From assembly GCF_947242115.1 (NCBI RefSeq), contig NC_074717.1, forward strand, positions 34,636,201 through 34,700,200: 64,000 nucleotides of DNA, in the 5' to 3' direction. Source of the stretch: Biomphalaria glabrata. Lineage: Eukaryota > Mollusca > Gastropoda > Planorbidae. Positions within the stretch are counted from its first letter, which is position 1. Each line of letters begins with the position of its first letter. Shown piece after piece: positions 54,540 through 64,000 of the stretch. A model generated the notes under the pieces. That model was not told where the DNA came from and made no database searches. It was given only the letters and a program-made list of their open reading frames with translations. The translations under genes were made by a program, and so were the position numbers.

Positions 54540-55045
54540 GTTTTTAACTACAACTTCTATAATGTAATACTGACAAGATGCACCCCTGTCTTACACCTGT
54601 CTTGATGCTAAAGAACTCGGTTGTTCCTTCTTCTGTTTTAATGCAGCAGCTAGATTGACTGTATAGGTGTTGTAGAATCTGGATTAATTTTTCTGGGATG
54701 CCATATTGTCTAACTACTGTGAAAAATGTTTTCTTAAAGTCTACAAAACTGATCATTAGCCATTGTTAGTATTAGAGACTTTGTTTTATGATATTTCATA
54801 GAACGAAGGTCTGCTCTGCACATGATCTGCCTCTTGGGAAGCCTGCTTTCTCTTCTCTGAGCCTTCCTCTACAGACTGTTGAAGCCGTTTCAACAGAACA
54901 ATGTTGAAAACTTCGTTCAGGACAGAGAGAAGGGTAATGCTCCTCTAGTTGTTGCAATCTGTCAAGTTGCCCTTTTTTAGGAAGCTTTACATTCAATATC
55001 AATAAGTAGCTTATATCAGACATGCCTACCATCCCGCATTATGTG
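54540..55045 (-). pseudogene. LINE reverse-transcriptase fragment
   Basis: Minus strand: VKLPKKGQ (about 54990), a frame-shifted SITLLS-type block, GRSCAEQTFVL (about 54810; family F-PGRSC-DQ-F), then ISFVDFKKTFFTVVRQYGIP (RT motif A) and KTGVRQGCIL (motif B). Motif C is absent. At least three frame changes and stops are present. It sits inside the RSPRY1 upstream interval. Confidence 0.8.
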
Positions 55046-55127
55046 GAACTGTCCTGCAAAATCATCAAAAAAGCTCACGTTCCGCCATTCGTATTGGCGA
55101 TGTTTTGTTCTCGCAAGTCTAAATTCC

Positions 55128-55160
<33 letters not shown>
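55046..55160 (+). other. Short segment ending in a 28-base A-run
   Basis: About 85 bp (with TCCTGCAAAATC, CGTTCCGCCATTCG, ATTGGCGATG) lead into an A-run at 55131-55158. This could be the 3' end of a retroposed transcript or SINE, but no source is recognised. Confidence 0.35.
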
Positions 55161-55874
55161 GCTATGGTTCCTTTATTTAATATAAGATTAATTAAGCTAA
55201 AGCAAAGCATAAGTTTTAAAAAAATAGATGGCTCTTTGGATGAACTTTGACTTTTACCATTCCAGGTGTTAAATAATTTTAAAATCTTCGCTCTACAGAT
55301 TTTCCAAAGTAGACCAGTTTTATTGTAAACTTAATTTGACCTAAATATATATTTCTTCAATATCTCAAAATTGGCATGAAAAAATTTAAAATCCACACTT
55401 CTTTATTGTGAGGTGATTAAATTGGCAAAGGTTAGGAGCTTGAGCACCAAATCCAAAAGTTCATAGTTAGAGCCTTTAGTGGTAATAATATCAATCACCT
55501 GTACCTCCCATGTGCCATCCCTCCCTTGTTACACAACCAACTTAAAAAATGATGTAAAAATAAATATATGAAAAACTACATTCATTAGTGCACTTTGAAA
55601 AATATTACACTCACAGAAATTTGACGGTCATAATGATACACAAGTTTGTGAGTAACTATCTGTGCTATTGCTGCTTTCGAAAATAGGCTTCTTTAATGTT
55701 GGCATGTGTTTCAAAAATGTACTCATCTCTTACAATACAAGTTAATAAATAGTTAAAAACTAAACATTTTTTTAAAGAGCCGCATGCAGCTCCAGAGCTG
55801 TAGTTTGTGACCACTGATCTAGAATGCTAAGAATAATTGATTATATCTAGATCTCTAGACCTACCTAAAACTAG
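55161..55874. other. Unassigned AT-rich interval
   Basis: No gene or repeat family recognised upstream of the LINE fragment at 55875. Confidence 0.4.
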
Positions 55875-56160
55875 AACTGACACAAAATAGAGCCATGAGA
55901 TCTATAACAAATGAATATTCACATTTGACTTGAGTTAAACAGCATTATAATTAGTAAAATCATGTATTTAGAGACACTTCAGGACAGAAGACTAAAAACT
56001 AAAGATGTATTTTATACACATGTAGCCAATCACATCTTTAAAGTAAATTTACTAAGACTATCACTTTACAAGTGCACTTTTTATAAATGTATTTCCAGAT
56101 CTAGTGACATCTAAAATATATATATATATTAGATTATTTGTCTGGAAAATAAAGATTATC
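55875..56160 (+). pseudogene. Jockey/CR1-like LINE C-terminal fragment
   Basis: Reads TQNRAMRSITNEYSHLT, then a block matching LQDRRLRSK (ACAGAAGACTAAAAACTAA), then a decayed end. Same family as 20610-21300 and 30880-31275. Confidence 0.75.
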
Positions 56161-57798
56161 TTAAAAACATTTATTTTAATTAATAATAATATATCTTAAC
56201 TAGATTTAGAATCTCTGTTATAGATTACTTTGGTTGTGATTCATTATTAAATATGTTTTTGATTTAAACCTCGAATGTTGTGCAGGTGTGCCTTTGGGGC
56301 TTATGGTGTAAATTTAGAATCTAAGTAGATCTTGATCTAATCACTAACCAGTGAACCATTTGACACACTGTAATGTATGATTGTATGCATTTGTTGTGTC
56401 AATAATTTATGTGTGCACTCCTCACAAATATTAGATCTTTTGTCTATAAACAGTAACAGTGTTAACAATGAAAATGTACAAGTATGAACTCCATTTTGTG
56501 GCTGGTCAATCTTAATGTGTTGAAGCTGAACAATTTTCACCTGATTTTCTATTATATAGTAACATATATATATAGAGAGGGAGATTTTGTATGTCTCGTG
56601 AAAGACATTGATGACTGGCTGCCTGAATACACTGTGGCCTTTGTTAAAGAGATTTTATCAAATTTCTTGAAACTTCACTTATTAGTGTCTATTTGAATAC
56701 CATTTCTGATTCTAGTGATTACAAATGGATATTTGATATTATGGTTAAATACAAAAGGAGCATCTGATTTTCCAGGTATGTTAAAGATTTATTTTTTTTA
56801 ATCTTTGATCTGCTTTACTATTTTCTATCCATGTTTCTATAAATTTTGTTTTATGTACTGATTGTTGGAATTTTGCCCCCTTCTATGGAACTGATGTTAT
56901 GTAAATTTAGTAATCTCAAACCTTAGTAATAACTCAATAGTCACATGTACTAAAAGAAAAAAAAAGTTCGCAGATATCCTGACATTTGAGGTGGCGAAGA
57001 GTCATATTGTTTTTCAAAGGTCACAAAAAATAATTGTTTTTTCGTTTTACCCATACAAAAATTTAAAATATATATATATTAAGTAGCATTGTTTCATCTT
57101 CTAAGTAGGATCTTTTAAATATCATTTTTATGAGAGACAACTGCGAAATATTGACTTGCAAGTTTTCAGAAAAAAATGTCAAAATGTTTCCATTAACACA
57201 ATTCTTGTCTTCTTGCTTATGTTACCATTTGATTTGATACCTTGAATGTCCCTCATGTGATTGTATTGGCCAGTACTACCATCTTCTTTATTGGACTTAA
57301 TATATTCATATTAGCCTGTCACATCCCCTTTCACGTCAACTGTTTTTTTCATGGGCTCTTTTATTATATTAGAAAAAATGCATCCTAGATGCCAGGAGAA
57401 TGCATTTCTGAAGTTTATAATGCAGGAAAACACTTTACTCCTTGCTGGCTGGAATGGGAACCTGCTGCTTCTTCAATACTATTACCTGAAAAAAATAAAT
57501 GTTCTGGTGTTGAAAGCACTTTAAAGTTATCTAAAAAACACTATTTCCAAAAAATATTTTTAAAAAATGGACTAGTTATAATGAATATTCATTACAAGAA
57601 TTGGGACATCAAATATATGTAAAGAAAAAAACACAAAATATTGTTATAATTATGTCTTAATACCCTCCTGGACTTCACTATGGGAGCTAACAATACTACC
57701 CAGAACCCACCTTTCTAAAGAGGCATCACTGGTATATATATGTGCACTGTCATGTAGTTTTATTATTATATTACGGCGTAATGAATGTAACTAGATTT

Positions 57799-57834
<36 letters not shown>

Positions 57835-58127
57835 ATGCAATAATTGTAATGTGGGGAAAAAATTATTACTTATCTTGCATTTTAGCATTTAATATTAATT
57901 TATTAGTAGTTTTAAAAGTTAGGCAATCCATCACTGAGTACCTATTTTTTTACTATATATATATAAATATATTCTATGTGTGCAATTTCAGCATTCCTCT
58001 TTCAGTAAGAAACATGCACCTCTTTATATTTAGATAAATCTCTGAGCTATTCTGCTTGTGTTATAGACTTAATAAATGCTATCTAAATAAAACTTGTTAC
58101 TCCTTTTTGTTCTTTTTTTTTCATTAG
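56161..58127. other. RSPRY1 upstream interval, AT-rich
   Basis: No exon recognised. Contains a repeat piece at 57389-57460 related to 6104-6180, and an (AT)n run at 57799-57830. A noncoding first exon of RSPRY1 may lie here or further left. Confidence 0.4.
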
Positions 58128-58360
58128 ATACTGGACTCAGTGTCAGTACCTTTTAACAACTCAATATTATGGGGGCTTGTGTATGCAAGGATAAAAATCA
58201 AGACCCTCCAATAACGCAAGCAGAAGAAAGCGACAGCAGTTCTCATGCCAGCACCAATCGACAGCGGGACCAAAATAATTTCGGTAGCTCCTCAACAACT
58301 AGTTTTGACACTTCAGATAACAGACGACACAGACATCACCACCGCTCTCACAATAATCAA
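58128..58360 (+). CDS. RSPRY1: RSPRY1 exon with start codon
   Basis: The acceptor TTTTTTTTCATTAG precedes 58128. The first 41 nt are 5' leader, the ATG is at 58169, and the donor GTTAGT follows 58360. Encodes 64 residues. The 106-codon raw open frame continues into intron and is wrong after NNQ. Confidence 0.88.
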
Positions 58361-61300
58361 GTTAGTATGAAATTTTATGTTAGCTGTTTGTATAATTTTT
58401 ATCATCTTGGATATGTGTTGTTGTTTTTAAATTGTTTTTATTTTTCATTTCAACCATTTGTTAAATATGAAATGCTATCTAAACTATGAAACAAATGTTT
58501 TTTTTTTAACTTTTATTAAACTGGATTTTTATGCTAAAAGAAAACAGATTTTTCAAAGCATCATACTCTTTCTTTTTCTTAAAATAATTCAGAAACAAAA
58601 AAATATATGTACATCTATGTACATAGAAATATAAAAGATCTTTGAATGCTTATTAATATTAAACATACAATCTTTGTTAACCCAAACTTTATTGCTATTC
58701 AAAGATGTTTGCTTTTCAACTCTTTCCCTCTGGAGTTATTGTTCAGGTTCCGCTGGAACTATTTACTTGGCCCATTCATACACTACCATGTTATGGTTAA
58801 ACTTAAATACTTTTTTATTGTTCTTGGAAAATGTATAAAATTAAATAGAAATGCATGCCCTTTTTGTATAAAATAAACTCATGTTTATAGGACCAAAGGT
58901 GATTTTAATTTTGAATTATAAAATTGAGAAAGAAAAATAACCCACTGTGGACAAGTCACCTAGCTCTAGTTCTTGAGGCAACATTTAGGAAATAGTTTGT
59001 ATCCAGATAGGATAAAATTATTTTTGACAATTTTTATAAATATTTACACAAAGCTTTATAATTGAAAGTTTAAACACTTTAAATGTTAGCTCATCGGAAA
59101 AGCCACAATTTAAAAAAGAAGAAAATTGAAGCAAACAAATGGCACTTCTTTTAAAAAAAATACTGAAAGGAAAGATTACATTTTAAGCACTTTTAAACAT
59201 ATACATTAGAAAAACAGGAAAAGATGAGTTTTAAAGCAGAAAATGAACCTTCTACATGTTATCAAAACACAAAAGAGAGATATAGTGAAAAGTGATTGCA
59301 CATATCTTATCCATTTATTGCTGAAAACATAATGTATAAAAACAAAATAAAAAAATTTTAAATATGTACTTACAGTAGAATATGAATTGTCTTTCATTCA
59401 TTACATAAACATTCAGTCTGTCCATAAAAATGAAACTTGAAATCGTTTTACAAAAAAAATGTGTTGTTTTTTTTCATAGCATGCATAACTGCAAACATAC
59501 TGAATGTAAGATAAATACTCTCCACCTTTTTTTGGAGCTGGGCATTGATAATTAGATGACTCAAAAGACAACCCTTTTTTTTTCCCTCTATTCTACTGTT
59601 AACTGATCGATCTGTATCTACCCTTAACTTGCAAATCCTTTATATAAATTCATTAGCACACCTTTTAAATAAAACATCTTTCTTTATTTAGGAAGTTAAA
59701 ATTTATTTAAAAAAAGCCACGTTTTGTCTATTATCTTCAGAATTAAAAACAACCCAGTTTTTTGTTTATTTATGAGTTGTTGGGTTTGTTTGTTGGTTTT
59801 TTTTTTTGGTTTTTCCTTTTTGTTAAAACTATCTTTACAAATCAAGCTATTTAAAAAACTTGTTAGATTTCTGATTCACTTTAAAACTTCAAGATTATAA
59901 CTATCTTGTAATCAAATTCTTTATTTTGGAATTGTTTCCTGGATTTTTCCCCAGAGAGGCACTTGTTGGGTAGAAACCAGGGTGTGGATAGGTTATACGG
60001 CTTTCATGGTACTGTTTCCACTTATGACCTAGTTTCATTGACATTAGTTATTTGAACTAATGTTTATATTTGCTAACATGTGGCTTCTAACATGAATAAC
60101 ACTTTAATGGGATACAAAAATAAGCAATACATTTTATGAGAATTATGTTTGTAGAAACAATATTAAGCCATGTGTATTTTAGTGATCTTTTCAATGATTA
60201 TGACCTTTTATGGTTGCATACAACTATCCTGTGCAGTAGAACATTGATGTAATGTTAGTTTTAGAACCGTCATCATCACACTCTCTACCATTGCCACCAA
60301 ATTTTATTTACAATTAAATTGGATGGCTGTCTGGTCATGTGGTATGCCCTTTGGACTCCACCTGATGCCATCCACTGTTGTCAGGAGTTTTGGACTAGGT
60401 TGTAATAAACTTTAAATCTTAAGGAGCATTGGAACCACATTGTACATTGCTTTAAATAAGTATTGATAGGAAGCTGTACTGATCTTAGCTCAATAATTTA
60501 AAACAGTTTAAAAAACATTCAGTATTTACAAAACTATTTGATAATCACACAATAATTATGCTAAAGAGAACAAAAGCTTATTTCAGGCTCTCCGCTATAC
60601 ATCTCCAGTAACTGGTTTGGATGTCTGCCTGGTCATGTGGTCTGTTCAAACCCTGGTCGCCGCCAACCTCCAATGTTCTGCAGGATGTTTGGGCTAGAAG
60701 GAACTATAAAAGAAACAAAACAATTCTCACTATGATTCATTGTAGAATTATTATTGGTTTTGATGACCAGTGGCAGACAGTTGGTTCTGAAAAAATGTTA
60801 CCTTTACTTTTTTGGAGTTCACTAAATTGTGAATCACTAAAGCTTATCATCCAGTGGCCATTGTACCAGCTAAGCACAAAACTCCATAATTGATGGTGCA
60901 AATCAAACTTTACACATTCATCTTTGTAATTTTTTGCAGTTTGTATAGGCTAAAAATAAGACGCTTAGGATTGTGTCTGGCTTATAGTTAAATTTTCTGG
61001 CTTGACTTATTTTTATACAATGAAATCTTACTATACAGATATCTGGGTTATGATCATTTTACATTTAATTAGAAATATTCATTCAAAATGCTAGCTGTGT
61101 CTAGAACTTAGAGCAGCTGGGCTGCATACTGCATTATGCTTCACAATTGTTATCACTATCTTGTAAATGCATTATAAACACTATATTTACACTATTATTT
61201 TTGTAATTATTACTTTTATCATACATCATATGTTTTTTTTTTTTATTTTGCTATTTTGGTATGAATAATTTTTTTTTCTGCACCTGCAGTTAAAACACTG

Positions 61301-63793
61301 CATGAGAAAGATTGTATAGCATTGGTCAGGAAGAAGTCATTCTCTAACTATAGGTTCTCTTAGTATTGACAAAATCTCCAAAAAGATTCCAAAACACACA
61401 CATAAAATTTGTGTAACGATCTTTTTTTTAAATGTCATTCTAATATTTTGTTGACAATGCATCTCATTTTTGGCAATATAGCATTTTTCCACTTTTCACT
61501 GTAAAAAATAATATAGATGTGCAAACTTCATTTTTGCAAATATCTAAGTAGTTAGTCAAATATTTGGCATTATTTTCAGTATTAATCTATTAGTATCTTA
61601 TATTCTTTTTTAAAATAACCTTTTTTTTACTTTTCTTTTGTTAAAAGAAAAATGATCTTTTTTATATGTGGCATGAAAGAAAATAACTGGACCTCGAAAT
61701 GTATTTTTAAAATACAGTTTTACTTAGATAACATATTCATTATATTAATGTTCTACTGTTTTAAATTATTTTTTTTTAAATTGATATATTCTGCAATTTG
61801 ATGCATTCAGTTACTAATATGAATCCATTCAAGGAAGTTTCATTGTATTTCTTTTAATGGTAAACATATTGCTAAAGAGTTCTAAAGCATAATGACATGT
61901 ATAGGTTTTGAATTGATATTAACATCTAACTGTTTTTAATTAAAATAAATGATTTGTTTTTAATTTTAAAATATAAGAATCTCATTAAATCTTCATAAAT
62001 ATAAAAAAAAATAATAATAATAAATTGCAAAGAATAAATCAAAATGAAAGTTAAAAAAATAATTTTATTTTTTATTTTTCACAACACAAAAGTTATTGTT
62101 TCATTTAGCCTGTTGTGGTGTTTTTATTTTGTGTGCACCTCTTCAACACAAAATTGTGTTTTCACGTTAGCAGTTTTATTTTATGTATCTGCCAATATGT
62201 AATATTTGTTTCTATTTATTACAATTTTAGTAGACATACAGTCAAACTTTGGTTTGTAAGCCCTACTCATAAGTTTCTCTTGGACTGTGCTAATAATCTA
62301 AAAGGCTTGCATAGAAAGGCAAAAAAATATGGAACTAAATAGAAACTGATTAGTTTTGAATATCAAACACCCACTCAAAAAAAAATAGAAGTAGAACTAG
62401 ATTTTCATTTTACAATTTTCTTATTTTTAAAAAGTGTTGAGCTGTTTATATAAAGTAATTGCAGTTAATGCATCTGTTTATTTGTGAAGTGTGATCCCTT
62501 TAGCTGTAATGGTTCCCTGATTGAAACAAAAATTCAATTAATTTCGCCCAATGTATATATAAAGCATAAATGACGTGACTTTCACTAACTAAGAATGATA
62601 TTTTGAACAAAGCAAAAACATTTCATTCATCTTTACCAAGAACCTACCCATGATCTATTAACTAGATTTCATTTTGAAATTTTCCCAGACAGTAACTCAA
62701 TAGTTTTTTCACCCTTTGCAATGGTACAACCTCACTCATGTTGTGTTTTAAACAATGCAACTGTAAATACTTGTGGTCATATCATAAGCTTACCTGTGTG
62801 GTGTTTGAATTGGCCAAATGTTGATACTAATAATAATTTGATGAATAACATGACATGTAACATATAATAAAGTCTTAAAACTCTATTAATGAGAGATAGG
62901 TGCAATTCAGGGTCTAATTGTCTTTGGAAGAAGTTTCTGGCTCCAATTTGTGTTGACCCTAAAAATAGAATTATTTTTGAGGAAAATTTTTTTTTGGAGA
63001 GAGTGGCATATAATCACATGATCCTTGGTTGTGATGAGGAAGACAGGTAACACTACTGACTTGAAAGGTTTTTTGAGGGGACTTGGATGGTCAAGGTAGA
63101 TGTAAGGCTTGTACTTCCCGCTACTTGGCAAGACCTCATTTGATTTTATCCCTGTTTCACCAAATTTTCTTGACCTTCTTCTCTCAGTAACCTTGGTACC
63201 ATAGAGCTACCATTATATGTTACATGTCTTAGTCATAACTTGTTTCAGCACTAAAAGTTTCAAACTCCATTTATGTTTTAATAGTAATTTATGACGGATA
63301 ATTAGGAAGTATCTTGATGTTTAATATAAATCTACGTTATCCTTAAACTTGCAATCTGCATTGAGAAAAAAGAAGCGTGGTAAGCACACTTGTAATTTTG
63401 GGATCTAATGTTCAGATCTGAAAATATTTTTTGTGTGGTTACTTTGAAGTAGGGTTGCTCATCAGGAATATTGAATGAGTTTAAACCTTGCCCACTGTCA
63501 AATCCTGACATTTTATACGAGGTTTTAGGTGAAGGAACATCTGAAACTGATTTTCTACTTTTTATTAATCAACTTTTTCATTGAAGTATATAGATGTTCC
63601 TTTGTTGATTCCTAAATCTTCACTTTTACCTGCAAACATTGCTCTTCCTGTTGTTTTTTTTTTATCTGTTCCATATTTTTGTTTCTCAGAGACAACATCA
63701 TAGTTCAAGTAGGAGGAGTCGAGACGCAGAGAAAGAAGATGTAGATCGTCTTGTATTGGAGACACTATCAGTTATTCGCACTTTAGTTGATAA
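58128..63793 (+). CDS. RSPRY1: RSPRY1, N-terminal exons (gene runs off the right edge)
   Basis: Coding parts 58169-58360 and 63690-63793 join in phase 0 to give about 98 residues. In full-length family members a SPRY domain and a C-terminal RING finger follow; both lie beyond the window. RSPRY1 is a presumed E3 ubiquitin ligase linked in humans to a skeletal dysplasia. The diagnostic stretch is VDRLVLETLSVIRTLVD, close to human VDGLVLDTLAVIRTLVD. The N-terminus MGACVCKDK corresponds to human internal MGNSCICRDD. A low-complexity Ser/Arg/His region (DNRRHRHHHRSHNNQ) joins the two. The leader of the first exon has an in-frame TAA at 58154-58156, so translation must start at MGACVC on this transcript. 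Gly2 with Cys4 and Cys6 fits an N-myristoylation plus palmitoylation signal. The final donor splits a codon (AA|GTAAGA, phase 2). Confidence 0.9.
60321..60434 (+). repeat. tRNA-derived SINE, family A (shortened)
   Basis: GGATGGCTGTCTGGTCATG head, then TTTGGACTCCACC, GTTTTGGACTAGG and AAGGAGCATTGGAACC. The box B region is deleted. Lies in the large RSPRY1 intron. Confidence 0.7.
60618..60712 (+). repeat. tRNA-derived SINE, family A (shortened)
   Basis: GGATGTCTGCCTGGTCATG, then directly a box-B remnant GTTCAAACCCTGG, TTCTGCAGGATG and TTTGGGCTAGAAGG. Internally deleted. Confidence 0.7.
60713..63432. other. RSPRY1 intron, AT-rich, nothing recognised
   Basis: Part of the 5329-bp intron 58361-63689. 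No exon, RNA gene or repeat family was recognised here; the same holds for 58361-60320. Confidence 0.45.
63433..63548 (+). repeat. Decayed SINE family A remnant
   Basis: TGTGTGGTTACTTTGAAG, GAGTTTAAACCTTGCCC, TTATACGAGGTTTTAGG and GAAGGAACATCTGAAAC keep the family A order with heavy drift. Confidence 0.55.
63690..63793 (+). CDS. RSPRY1: RSPRY1 second coding exon
   Basis: Acceptor TTTGTTTCTCAG; 104 nt read RQHHSSSRRSRDAEKEDVD, then RLVLETLSVIRTLVD, in phase 0 from the previous exon. The donor GTAAGA at 63794 leaves AA of a split codon (Asn expected from the human protein). The rest of the gene is outside the window. Confidence 0.92.
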
Positions 63794-64000
63794 GTAAGAA
63801 ATATTATTAGTCTGTCTACTATTTAATAAAATTAATATTAGTTTCACTTTTATCTCATTAAAATAACAGTAAAGTTTTAAAATGTTGATTATTTTTGTAA
63901 TCATTCTATTCATTTAAAAAAAAAAACATCATTTGAATATATTATTAAGATGAAAGTATTGCTATCTAAAAATAATATCCTGTGTCAGAACGGAAATCTA

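Noticed and set aside
56484-56696. 70-codon frame containing EGDFVCLVKDIDDWLPEY
   Set aside because: No splice context or homologue; part may be a decayed repeat.

Overview
The window looks like a nuclear contig from a gastropod mollusc, most likely a pulmonate-type (heterobranch) snail. It is AT-rich, intron-containing DNA with long TCTAGATCTAGA-rich tracts, abundant GA/CA/AT microsatellites, several tRNA-derived SINE families, RTE-like and Jockey/CR1-like LINE remnants, and hAT elements. The organism call is inference from style and gene content. All homologies rest on recognition by eye, with no database search.

The left 37 kb is almost entirely repeats around one RNA gene. From the left there are two sister hAT MITEs with perfect 8-bp target duplications, a deleted hAT element with a transposase dimerisation-domain fossil, LINE and SINE copies, and a tandem array of TGAACGAAATGTC-like units. 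A selenocysteine tRNA gene (tRNA-Sec, TCA anticodon) lies at 7178-7264 on the minus strand, with a TATA box about 30 bp upstream and a T-run terminator. Further right are a 33-bp minisatellite, a nearly full-length RTE-like LINE (about 12991-16275), an unexplained GC-rich block (16780-17285), a dispersed repeat with a nested foldback, and a SINE split by a 664-bp element edged with GACAAAATAGCGC motifs.

The right 27 kb carries three protein genes. (1) A plus-strand gene for a 1155-residue multi-zinc-finger protein resembling MEP-1, the partner of the Mi-2 chromatin remodeller. Its CDS (39265-42732) is one uninterrupted exon placed directly after a splice acceptor, and a promoter candidate with NRF1-, CCAAT-, E-box- and YY1-type motifs sits at 37551-37672. 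(2) A minus-strand, three-exon gene for a 143-residue protein matching CFAP90 (C5orf49), a ciliary axoneme protein, with RFX-type half-sites just upstream of its start. (3) The first coding exons of RSPRY1 (RING and SPRY domain protein) on the plus strand at 58128-58360 and 63690-63793, running off the right edge. MEP-1 and CFAP90 converge; CFAP90 and RSPRY1 diverge from a shared upstream region. No functional link among the three is evident.

Most other open frames are products of repeats: the minisatellite, the GA/CT tracts and the LINEs. No LTR retroelement could be established.
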